Origin: Clostridium sp.
GTDB lineage: Bacteria > Bacillota > Clostridia > Lachnospirales > Lachnospiraceae
NCBI GenBank assembly: GCA_016302185.1
Contig: JAEDOC010000108.1
Location: forward strand, 1 to 7,090
Reading direction: 5' to 3'
Length of the DNA stretch: 7,090 bases
Shown here: one piece after another, positions 1 to 5,129 of the stretch
Numbering within the stretch: position 1 is the stretch's first letter
Layout of the letters: each line of letters starts with the position of its first letter
The notes under the pieces: model-generated
The model's input: only the letters and a program-made list of their open reading frames with translations
What the model was told of the DNA's origin: nothing
Database searches by the model: none
Made by a program: the position numbers and the translations under genes

Positions 1-427
1 GGCAGCCGTGGATCAGCGCCTTCGTGACGAGGGAATCCGTGGGGATGTTTCCATTATCGCTTCCGGTACGATCCATAATTCCGCCGATATCGTGAAGGCC
101 ATTGCGCTTGGGGCGGATGCGGTTTATATCGCTACTGCGGCCATGCTGGCCATGGGCTGTCACATGTGCCGGACCTGCCAGATCGGCAAGTGCAACTGGG
201 GAATTGCAACTCAACGTCCGGATCTGGTAGCCCGTCTGGATCCCATCGAGGCCAGCCGCCGTCTGGTCAATCTGGTCAACGGATGGAATCATGAGATTAT
301 GGAGATGATGGGCGGCATGGGAATCAATTCCATTGAAGCGCTGCGGGGCAACCGTCTGATGCTGCGGGGCATCGGCTTAAATGAAAAAGAGCTGGAAATT
401 CTGGGTGTGAAGCACGCCGGAGAATAG
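1..427 (+). CDS. Glutamate synthase FMN/Fe-S domain protein, C-terminal part (5' end outside window)
   Basis: This is the C-terminal end of a GltB-type synthase domain, which uses FMN and an Fe-S cluster to join ammonia to 2-oxoglutarate, making glutamate in the cytoplasm. The reading frame is open from the first bases, so the true start lies upstream; the GTG at 8 is internal. Residues are counted from that GTG. The run SIIASGTIHNSADIVKAIAL (15-34) continues into GADAVYIATA, the phosphate/FMN-binding end of the TIM barrel. Cysteines C51, C57 and C62 have the C-x5-C-x4-C spacing of the GltB [3Fe-4S] site, and an extra C54 is present. The GIATQ stretch that follows is typical of the family. 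The protein ends without the GXGXG domain, which is encoded next door, so this is the split, archaeal-type arrangement common in Clostridia. Family assignment is firm; which electron donor subunit it uses cannot be seen. Confidence 0.93.
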   Translation, partial: AAVDQRLRDEGIRGDVSIIASGTIHNSADIVKAIALGADAVYIATAAMLAMGCHMCRTCQIGKCNWGIATQRPDLVARLDPIEASRRLVNLVNGWNHEIMEMMGGMGINSIEALRGNRLMLRGIGLNEKELEILGVKHAGE

Positions 428-440
428 GGAGGTGACGGAT
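428..440 (+). promoter_or_regulatory. Strong ribosome binding site for the GXGXG gene
   Basis: GGGAGGTGA at 428-436 is almost fully complementary to the 16S rRNA 3' end and sits 4 bases before a TTG codon at 441. It starts immediately after the TAG of the preceding gene, which implies translational coupling within one operon. It is the main evidence that the GXGXG gene originally began at TTG 441 and not at the internal ATG 556. Confidence 0.8.
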
Positions 441-1053
441 TTGACAACACTGGATGCAAAAGACATGTTATTTGATACACTGAATGAAAAGATCCGTTCC
501 TGCGAGGACGGAGAGGTGGAGATTCTGAATTGCCCAGGACGCCACCGGGGACACCATGAATGACGGAGCGATCTATATTCACGGCAATGCCGGTGATGCC
601 ACCGGATATGCCATGCGGGGCGGAAAGATCTTTGTGAAGGGAAGTATCGGTTACCGGGCAGGAATTCATATGAAGGCTTACCGGGAAAAGGTTCCCAAGC
701 TTGTGGTCGGAGGCGTGGCCGGAAGTTTCTTAGGAGAGTATCAGGCCGGGGGAACCATTGTGGTTCTGGGAATTCACAATCCCATGGGTCTGCCTCTGGT
801 GGGACGCTTCTGCGGCACCGGCATGCATGGTGGGAAGATGTTTTTGCGGATGGAGGAGCTTCCATTTGATCTGCCTCCTCAGGTGTGTGCAAAAAAAGCA
901 GAGGCGGCGGATCTGGAAGAGATTCGGCCTCTGCTGGATGAATACTGTGAGGAATTCGGCGGTAGCACGGAGGAGATTCTGAATGCTTCCTTCTATGTGC
1001 TGACGCCAAATACGGATAATCCTTATAAAGCATTGTATACACAGAATAACTGA
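441..1053 (+). pseudogene. Glutamate synthase GXGXG-domain gene, internal deletion and frameshift
   Basis: The GXGXG domain is the right-handed beta-helix that forms the C-terminal part of GltB; in split systems it is a separate protein. Translation from TTG 441 gives a family-like N-terminus (TTLDAKDMLFDTLNEK, then GEVEILN) but leaves the family near base 531 and stops at TGA 561-563. The family sequence resumes one frame over from about base 532 as AQDATGDTMNDG, then HGNAGDATGYAMRGGK, GYRAGIHMK, GSFLGEYQAGG and GTGMHGGK, down to TGA 1051. The segment usually found between these parts (the VxGQRYIG strand and following turns, by recall roughly 40 residues) is absent. The frame shift means the lost length must be 2 modulo 3. 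An ORF of 165 residues is open from ATG 556 and might be translated as a truncated protein, but it lacks the first turns of the helix and has no clear ribosome site. The alternatives are a real lesion or an assembly error. Confidence 0.8.
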
Positions 1054-1072
1054 TACTATCGCTGCGTTGACA

Positions 1073-1099
1073 CTGCCGGATGGCTCAGTCCACCGGCAG
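1073..1099. terminator. Stem-loop at the convergent gene ends (possible weak terminator)
   Basis: CTGCCGG (1073-1079), a bulged A, and TGG pair with CCA and CCGGCAG (1090-1099) around a 6-base loop. The hairpin lies between the stop of the GXGXG gene and the last codons of the convergent phospholipase gene. There is no T-tract on either strand, so classical intrinsic termination is not supported. It could still slow polymerase or protect 3' ends. Confidence 0.3.
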
Positions 1100-2062
1100 G
1101 CCGCTGTGATAGGAGTTGCTTCCCAGTTCGGAGAGCAGCATGTGGAGATCCTGTTTGTCTAAGGATACCGGGCTGGTAATCGCCTGATTCAGCAGATAGT
1201 AGACATTGCTGCATTTGGACAGCGTCTGCCGGAACAGGTCAACGAAGGATGCTGTGGAAGCAATGGATGGATTCCATGGATTGCACCAGACCTCGTGATC
1301 CAAGTTGCAGCTTTTGCGGTAATCACTGATGGTATCCGTGACCAGCTTGGAGGAGGCTACGGGATGCTTTACCACCAGAGACTCCAGAAGCTCGATGCTG
1401 TGCTTCTTCTTGCCGGATTTATCGGACAGCGTACGGCAGCCGAAGCGCAGCGCCCAGATAGAGCGGTGCACCATGGCGGGACTGACCTGAAAGTTATTCC
1501 GATACGTGATCGGGTAGTATGTTTCATTGATGCAGGATGCCAGAAAATGGGAAATGAACTGGATCTCCTGGCCGTTTAAGCAGATACTGGCCGTCTGATT
1601 GAATTCGGACGGCTTTTTCTTTTTATAACGCCATAACAGGATCGCGTCCAGATCATTTTCCAGGGCGGCATGCATCCCGTGATGCATGGAGGTTGGATTC
1701 TTTACACTATATCCGATTCGCCCGTAGATAAACGGATGACAGATGGAGTCAGCAATATAATGGTTGAGAAATCCCGCAAAATAGGCAATGGCCTCTTCCT
1801 TTTGCTGTCGTGAGGTGATAAGACCGATGTGACGCAGGCAGCATTCAAAAAATTCATGTACCTGATGCTCATGCATGTGGGAACCGACGTTGCGGTAATC
1901 CCGGTGGCGAAGCACCGGAATATTATAGAAAAACATGTCCGGGCCCTGAAGACCCAGCTGATAGAGCCAGCGGTATTTCGCCACAATATGTTTTAACTGG
2001 TTGACCGGCATATCATTGTAGGCTTTCATGCCGAAAATATAGTGAGTGGTAAAGCCTGGCAT
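1085..2062 (-). CDS. Zinc-dependent phospholipase C family protein
   Basis: This 325-residue protein fits the bacterial zinc-dependent phospholipase C / S1-P1-like fold (Pfam Zn_dep_PLPC), whose known members hydrolyse phospholipid head groups at a trinuclear zinc site. Candidate ligands are H7, the GPD motif with D42, a histidine cluster H62/H64/H66, then H101-x3-D105-x3-H109 in FLNHYIADSICHPF, and H131-x3-E135. These resemble the HxxxD...H...HxxxE pattern of the Bacillus enzyme. No signal peptide or membrane segment is visible, so unlike secreted toxins it is probably intracellular or its substrate is not a membrane lipid. The start ATG has AAGGAA five bases upstream. It is a single-gene unit, converging on the glutamate synthase genes and divergent from the symporter. 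The C-terminal half is poorly conserved and its role is unknown. The family call is good; the actual substrate is not established. Confidence 0.82.
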   Translation of the reverse strand: MPGFTTHYIFGMKAYNDMPVNQLKHIVAKYRWLYQLGLQGPDMFFYNIPVLRHRDYRNVGSHMHEHQVHEFFECCLRHIGLITSRQQKEEAIAYFAGFLNHYIADSICHPFIYGRIGYSVKNPTSMHHGMHAALENDLDAILLWRYKKKKPSEFNQTASICLNGQEIQFISHFLASCINETYYPITYRNNFQVSPAMVHRSIWALRFGCRTLSDKSGKKKHSIELLESLVVKHPVASSKLVTDTISDYRKSCNLDHEVWCNPWNPSIASTASFVDLFRQTLSKCSNVYYLLNQAITSPVSLDKQDLHMLLSELGSNSYHSGLPVD

Positions 2063-2087
2063 AAAGATTCCTTCTTTCTATGGTTCA

Positions 2088-2103
2088 TGCGGCGTCTGCC
2101 GCA
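2088..2103. other. GC-rich hairpin in the phospholipase 5' leader
   Basis: TGCGGC and GCCGCA form a perfect 6-bp stem with a 4-base loop. It lies between the predicted -10 element and the start codon of the leftward phospholipase gene, so it would be in that mRNA's leader. The ribosome site is about 15 bases further on and is not part of the stem. Its role is unknown. Confidence 0.35.
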
Positions 2104-2132
2104 AACAGCCTTCCTTTTGTTTTTACAACAAC

Positions 2133-2141
2133 AGTATAGCA
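2133..2141 (-). promoter_or_regulatory. Extended -10 promoter for the phospholipase gene
   Basis: Read leftward, this is TGCTATACT, an extended -10 element (TGn followed by TATACT). No good -35 hexamer stands 16-18 bases upstream, which is tolerable for extended -10 promoters. It would start transcription near 2126, giving a leader of about 65 bases. The same 11-mer, TGCTATACTGT, precedes the lysR gene. Confidence 0.5.
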
Positions 2142-2242
2142 CAAGAGAAGGGAAAATTCGATGATCTTTCCGCATAGAAATCTGGAAAAATGCATATAAG
2201 AAACCATAGAATGGAAAGCCGGGAGAAGGGTGGTTTGAGCGG

Positions 2243-3547
2243 ATGAAGCTGTTGTCTCAGCTGCAGGAACTGGTCTGGGGGCCTGGCCTTCTTTTTTTAT
2301 TTTTAGGGACCGGTCTGGCATGTACCATACATTTAAAAGGATTTCCGATCCGGGGATTCTGTCGGTGGTGGAGAAGTACAGCGGGGCTTCTGGGAAGCGG
2401 AGAGGAAAAAGAAAAGCAGCAGGTGGAGACAGCCTGTACGGCGTTGGCGGCAACGGTCGGGACGGGTAATATTGCCGGTGTTGCCACGGCACTGGCTGCC
2501 GGAGGACCGGGTGCGGTATTCTGGATGTGGGTTTCTGCGACCCTGGGAATGGCAACCGCCTATACAGAGGTTTTTCTTGGCATCCGTTACCGGAAGGGCG
2601 GGGACAGCGGCCCTTTTTATTATCTGGAACAGGGGCTGGGCTGGCAGCGGGCTTCCCTGCTGTATGCTTTTTTCTGTGTTCTGGCCTCCCTGGGAATGGG
2701 AAGTATGGTACAATCCAATTCCATTGCAGACAGCCTGCAATATGCATATTCCATCCCTTCGTGGTTTTGCGCGCTGGGAGTTACTCTGCTGGCGGCAGCA
2801 GTGATTCAGGGAGGAATTCACAGAATTTCCCGGGCGGCCGGAATTCTGGTTCCTGTTTCCGCCGGATTGTATCTTTTCTTCAGTGGTATCGTGGTTCTGT
2901 CCTGCAGTACACGGATCCCGTCTGTTCTGACAGAGATTATTTCCCAGGCATTTGGGCTTCGCAGCGCTGCCGGAGGTGCGGCCGGATATACGATGGCGCA
3001 GGCAGTCCGGTTCGGGGTGGCCAGAGGTGTCTTCTCCAATGAAGCGGGGCTGGGAAGCCTGGCGGTGCTGCACGGTTCCTCCGCCCCTTTGGAAAAACCG
3101 GAAGCGCAGGGGATGTGGGCTATCTTTGAGGTGTTTTTTGATACCATGGTCAGCTGTACGCTGACCGCCCTTGTCCTGCTATGTATGGATGGGAGCGGAG
3201 ATGGAAGCGCTGCCGTGGCGGCTGCCTTCGCCGGCTGCTTCGGGCGTTTCGGCGGCTGGATGACTGCCCTGTTTCTGGCTTTGTTTGCCTTTGCATCGAT
3301 TATCGCCTGGTATTATCTTGGAAAGCAGGCAGTGTCATATCTGGCTGTCGCTGTACCCGCCTTCCGGAAGCCGGAACGATGGTATCCGGGAGTGTATCTG
3401 ATGGCTGTATTCCTCGGGGCGGTATCCAGACTGACGGCGGTCTGGACGCTGTCGGATATTTTCAACGGACTGATGGCGGTGCCGAATCTTCTGGGAGTGC
3501 TGTGCCTTCTGCGGGAGGTGAAGCGGCCGGAGCGGGAGGATGTCTGA
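2243..3547 (+). CDS. AGCS family sodium:alanine/glycine symporter
   Basis: This 434-residue polytopic inner-membrane protein belongs to the alanine/glycine:cation symporter (AGCS) family, which imports small neutral amino acids with Na+ or H+. Family landmarks appear in order: an N-terminal hydrophobic segment (12-29), TVGTGNIAGVATA (71-83), GGPGAVFWMWVSATLGMATA (87-106) matching the family signature region, the GGDSGPFYYLEQGLG stretch (119-133), RGVFSNEAGLGS (261-272), FFDTMVSCTLTALVLL (298-313) and a final hydrophobic stretch around 405-423. The length is close to the usual 440-480. The segment WYYLGKQ (356-362) stands where, by recall, many members have WYYYGEK, so an acidic residue appears replaced by lysine; substrate may therefore differ from alanine. 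The start ATG follows GAAGGG by about 12 bases, a rather long spacing, and no better in-frame start is seen. It is a monocistronic unit with its own terminator. Confidence 0.93.
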   Translation: MKLLSQLQELVWGPGLLFLFLGTGLACTIHLKGFPIRGFCRWWRSTAGLLGSGEEKEKQQVETACTALAATVGTGNIAGVATALAAGGPGAVFWMWVSATLGMATAYTEVFLGIRYRKGGDSGPFYYLEQGLGWQRASLLYAFFCVLASLGMGSMVQSNSIADSLQYAYSIPSWFCALGVTLLAAAVIQGGIHRISRAAGILVPVSAGLYLFFSGIVVLSCSTRIPSVLTEIISQAFGLRSAAGGAAGYTMAQAVRFGVARGVFSNEAGLGSLAVLHGSSAPLEKPEAQGMWAIFEVFFDTMVSCTLTALVLLCMDGSGDGSAAVAAAFAGCFGRFGGWMTALFLALFAFASIIAWYYLGKQAVSYLAVAVPAFRKPERWYPGVYLMAVFLGAVSRLTAVWTLSDIFNGLMAVPNLLGVLCLLREVKRPEREDV

Positions 3548-3563
3548 CAGAAATACAAACAAC

Positions 3564-3594
3564 AAAAAGCCTCTCCAGCAGCGAGAGGCTTTTT
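3564..3594 (+). terminator. Intrinsic terminator of the symporter gene
   Basis: AAAAAGCCTCTC pairs perfectly with GAGAGGCTTTTT around a 7-base loop, 17 bases after the symporter stop codon. The GC-rich core (GCCTCTC/GAGAGGC) followed by five T residues is a textbook rho-independent terminator. The leading A-tract could make it partly active on the other strand, but no leftward gene ends here. Confidence 0.92.
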
Positions 3595-3614
3595 GATATT
3601 TGAAAAAGGGAGGA

Positions 3615-3634
3615 GAGCTGATTCTCATCAGCTC
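3615..3634. other. Perfect 8-bp hairpin after the symporter terminator
   Basis: GAGCTGAT and ATCAGCTC pair around a 4-base loop (TCTC). It follows the terminator by 20 bases, and no T-tract follows it, so it is not a second intrinsic terminator. It marks the left edge of the AT-rich stretch upstream of the small membrane-peptide gene. It could be the 3' end stem of an RNA or a protein-binding inverted repeat. Confidence 0.4.
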
Positions 3635-3718
3635 AGTATTATGAAAAAAATTTTGTAAGCATTGTTGATTGCTATGGTTTTAGTATAGAGGGAAATCATG
3701 AAGAAAGAATGAGAGGAT

Positions 3719-3762
3719 TGTAAAAGGTTTTTGAAGGATTTGTGAACGAAATATGAACGGAA
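3719..3762 (+). promoter_or_regulatory. Four 11-bp-phased direct repeats (response-regulator-like box)
   Basis: Hexamers TGTAAA (3719), TTTGAA (3730), TGTGAA (3741) and TATGAA (3752) all fit T-N-T-R-A-A and start exactly 11 bases apart, one helical turn. Direct repeats with 5-base gaps are the form of sites bound by OmpR/PhoB-family response regulators; the first matches the WalR half-site TGTWAH. The bound regulator cannot be named. The third and fourth repeats are the most alike, sharing 9 of 11 bases (TGAACG core). A weak -10-like TAACAT begins 10 bases after the array, the spacing seen for PhoB-activated promoters. A stronger promoter lies further right at 3814-3842. Confidence 0.5.
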
Positions 3763-3770
3763 ACGTTTTT
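3760..3770. promoter_or_regulatory. AAACGTTT operator-like site, left copy
   Basis: GAAACGTTTTT has the palindromic core AAACGTTT and resembles LacI/CcpA-type operators, though it is imperfect against the cre consensus. It directly adjoins the phased repeats and lies about 80 bases upstream of the predicted start of the main promoter. A better copy lies at 3863-3874. Confidence 0.35.
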
Positions 3771-3776
3771 AGTAAC

Positions 3777-3791
3777 ATGAAAAATTTTCAT
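3777..3791. promoter_or_regulatory. ATGAAAA-N-TTTTCAT palindrome upstream of the small-gene promoter
   Basis: Two perfect 7-base arms flank a single central base. The site ends 22 bases before the -35 hexamer of the small-gene promoter. Its symmetry suggests a dimeric DNA-binding protein, but AT-rich palindromes of this kind can also arise by chance, and no regulator can be assigned. Confidence 0.3.
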
Positions 3792-3813
3792 TCCAGGCAT
3801 GCATTTTCTTCGT

Positions 3814-3842
3814 TTTACAGAACTCAAAAAAGAAGTTATACT
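3814..3842 (+). promoter_or_regulatory. Sigma-A type promoter for the 29-residue peptide gene
   Basis: TTTACA (3814-3819) and TATACT (3837-3842) are each one base from consensus and separated by exactly 17 bases. Transcription would start near 3849, giving a leader of about 74 bases before the ATG at 3923. It is among the best matched promoters in the window. Confidence 0.75.
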
Positions 3843-3862
3843 AAAGTTACAAAAGAAACAGA

Positions 3863-3874
3863 GAAAACGTTTTC
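3863..3874. promoter_or_regulatory. GAAAACGTTTTC perfect palindrome (cre-like operator) in the leader
   Basis: This 12-base perfect palindrome followed by A differs by one base from a TGAAAACGTTTTCA form of the CcpA cre site. It lies about 15-25 bases after the predicted transcription start, where a bound protein would block initiation or elongation. This suggests repression by a LacI-family protein such as CcpA; the protein's identity is inference. Confidence 0.5.
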
Positions 3875-3910
3875 AAAATAAAAAGCGCGCGCGAATAAAA
3901 AATCAAATTT

Positions 3911-3922
3911 AGGAGGTACATT
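3911..3922 (+). promoter_or_regulatory. Near-ideal ribosome binding site of the small peptide gene
   Basis: AGGAGG at 3911-3916 is followed by a 6-base spacer and ATG 3923. It is one of the strongest ribosome sites in the window and is a main reason to accept such a short reading frame as a gene. Confidence 0.8.
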
Positions 3923-4012
3923 ATGTCCAGTATTATCTTAGCAGCAGCCGTTTTTTTAATCGCGTTTGTGACAGGTAAAAAATTGAAAAACGAAGAGACA
4001 CGGAACGCATAA
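3923..4012 (+). CDS. 29-residue single-pass membrane peptide, unknown function
   Basis: I do not recognise a family for this gene. Residues 2-17 (SSIILAAAVFLIAFVT) form a hydrophobic segment just long enough to enter a membrane. It is followed by a basic stretch GKKLKN and the polar tail EETRNA. The positive-inside rule predicts the C-terminus in the cytoplasm. Support for a real gene is contextual: promoter TTTACA-N17-TATACT upstream, AGGAGG at ideal spacing, and a strong hairpin terminator 41 bases after TAA. Candidate roles include a small regulator of a membrane transporter or sensor kinase, or a type I-toxin-like hydrophobic peptide; size is like KdpF, but no kdp genes are near. No antisense promoter is evident opposite it, which argues mildly against a type I toxin. 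Nothing in the neighbours fixes its job. It is likely to be missed by gene callers with a length cut-off. Confidence 0.68.
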   Translation: MSSIILAAAVFLIAFVTGKKLKNEETRNA

Positions 4013-4053
4013 CAAAATTTGGAATAAATTAGCACCTTATGAGAGAAAACAAG

Positions 4054-4092
4054 CAGCAGGAAGCTCCCCCCGCTTCCTGCTGTCTGTTTTTT
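4054..4092. terminator. Bidirectional terminator between the small peptide gene and lysR
   Basis: CAGCAGGAAGC (4054-4064) and GCTTCCTGCTG (4072-4082) form a perfect 11-bp stem with a C-rich 7-base loop. On the + strand it is followed by TCTG and six T residues (4087-4092). On the - strand it is followed by CTTGTTTT. It can therefore end both the small peptide transcript and the convergent lysR transcript. The + strand T-tract overlaps the lysR stop codon. Confidence 0.9.
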
Positions 4093-4969
4093 ATGAAAAG
4101 AATTCTTTTACGGTTTCCTGCAGATATTGGATAAAAAGCCGGGCGGCCGGAGATGCATTTTTCAGAGAAGGAATCCGGATTCCCAGCTCCCGTTCCAGAG
4201 GAGGATTGACGGGAAGTGCCTTTAGGTTTCCCAGATTTCCCTCCACAACAAGGCTGGGGAGAACGCAGATGCCCAGATGCTGTTCTGTCAGGGCCAGCAT
4301 GGTATGCTCATTATAGGAAGACAGACAGGAATTCGGAGTGATTCCCAGCGGGGTAAGGACGCGGTAAAGATCGTGTTCGGTGGCCTGCTCTAAAAGGATA
4401 CAGGGTTCCTTCTCCAGATCGTGGAGATCAAAATATCCCTGTTTTACATAGGGGGAATCTGCGGGGCAGATGACGAAAAAGGGATCCTTTTTCAGCGGAA
4501 TCCATTCCAGATGGTTTGTAGGGTCTAAACCGGTTAATCCAAAGTCGATGGCGCCGTTTTCAAGCCAGGTGTCAATATCCTGAAAACCGCCTTCCCGGAT
4601 ATCTACCGTCATATATGGGTAATCGTTGTAAAAACGGCGTAATGTGGGCGGGAGCCAGTGCATGGAGATGCTTAGGTAGGTTCCGATGGTGATGTGACCT
4701 TTCCGGATGCCGCGCAGGGATGCGACCTCCTGCTCAAACAGCTCATTGTCCGTAAGGATCCGACGCACATAGGGAAGCAGCGCCTGTCCGTTGTTGGTAA
4801 GGACAAGGCCCTTTTGTGAACGGGAAAAGAGAGGAAAGCCAGCTTCTTTCTCCAGATTTTTCAGAATATGACTGGCGGCGGATTGAGTGTAGCCGTGCTT
4901 CTCTGCCGCACGGGTCAGATTCTTCTCCTCTGCCATGGATACAAATAATCGCATGTCCTTGATTTCCAT
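4091..4969 (-). CDS. LysR family transcriptional regulator
   Basis: This is a 292-residue LysR-type regulator, the usual family length. Residues 1-60 form the winged helix-turn-helix: the first helix MRLFVSMAEEKNLTRAA, recognition region YTQSAASHILKNLEKEAG, and the wing with LFSRSQKG and LTNNGQ. A linker helix (about 61-85) leads to the periplasmic-binding-protein-like effector domain starting near RKGHITIGTYLSIS (about 86-99). The start was set at ATG 4969 because AAGGAG lies seven bases upstream; an in-frame TTG at 5005 would sit almost at the predicted transcription start. It is divergent from rpiB with about 204 bases between, the classic position for a LysR protein controlling its neighbour as well as itself. 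The effector cannot be deduced. The family call is secure; the target genes are inferred from position only. Confidence 0.94.
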   Translation of the reverse strand: MEIKDMRLFVSMAEEKNLTRAAEKHGYTQSAASHILKNLEKEAGFPLFSRSQKGLVLTNNGQALLPYVRRILTDNELFEQEVASLRGIRKGHITIGTYLSISMHWLPPTLRRFYNDYPYMTVDIREGGFQDIDTWLENGAIDFGLTGLDPTNHLEWIPLKKDPFFVICPADSPYVKQGYFDLHDLEKEPCILLEQATEHDLYRVLTPLGITPNSCLSSYNEHTMLALTEQHLGICVLPSLVVEGNLGNLKALPVNPPLERELGIRIPSLKNASPAARLFIQYLQETVKEFFS

Positions 4970-5012
4970 AGGGCAACTCCTTTTCTTCAGTGACGAAAAC
5001 TCCAATAGCTAC

Positions 5013-5021
5013 AGTATAGCA
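5013..5021 (-). promoter_or_regulatory. Extended -10 promoter for lysR
   Basis: Read leftward it is TGCTATACT, an extended -10 element, with no convincing -35 at 16-18 bases. Transcription would start near 5006, leaving a leader of about 37 bases before ATG 4969. The small palindrome TTGCC-G-GGCAA (5024-5034) lies just upstream of this -10 within the promoter and is a candidate autoregulatory site. Confidence 0.5.
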
Positions 5022-5060
5022 TTTTGCCGGGCAATCGAAAAGAGAAAAATAGGAGCAGCA

Positions 5061-5109
5061 AGGGTTCACGGACTTGACATGGCATAGAATCTTTACTACA
5101 ATGAACCCT
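5061..5109. promoter_or_regulatory. Inverted repeat AGGGTTCA / TGAACCCT bracketing the rpiB promoter
   Basis: AGGGTTCA (5061-5068) and its exact complement TGAACCCT (5102-5109) lie 41 bases apart, about four helical turns. They flank the -35 and -10 elements on either side. The left arm lies upstream of the transcription start, so an RNA stem is unlikely to explain the pair; a DNA-binding dimer or tetramer is more likely. The divergent LysR protein is the obvious candidate, but that is inference. Confidence 0.45.
5074..5102 (+). promoter_or_regulatory. Sigma-A type promoter for rpiB
   Basis: TTGACA (5074-5079) is a perfect -35 and TACAAT (5097-5102) is one base from the -10 consensus, with exactly 17 bases between. 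Transcription would start near 5109, giving a leader of about 65 bases. It probably drives rpiB and the flavodiiron gene together. Confidence 0.8.
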
Positions 5110-5129
5110 GACAGAGGAAAGAAGAAACA

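Noticed and set aside
377..1042. A 221-codon frame on the minus strand opposite the GXGXG gene
   Set aside because: Its product is rich in Pro, Arg, Ser and His with no recognisable domain. It is a shadow of the glutamate synthase reading frames.
2181..2242. Possible -10 elements (TATAAG, TAGAAT) upstream of the symporter gene
   Set aside because: Neither has a -35 hexamer at suitable spacing, so the symporter promoter cannot be placed with confidence.
2085..3073. Long minus-strand frames opposite the symporter gene
   Set aside because: Their products are Pro/Arg/Ser/Gln-rich with no domains, while the plus-strand frame is an unmistakable AGCS carrier. They arise from GC-biased codon positions.
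3662..3689. TTGTTG-N16-TATAGA as a possible promoter left of the phased repeats
   Set aside because: The -35 and -10 are only moderate matches in A/T-rich DNA and nothing but tiny frames follows directly, so it was not listed as a feature.
3847..4035. A 62-codon hydrophobic minus-strand frame opposite the small peptide gene
   Set aside because: It has no ribosome site and no promoter. Its hydrophobicity comes from reading A/T-rich DNA, and it opposes a better supported gene. A type I toxin-antitoxin layout was considered but no antisense promoter was found.
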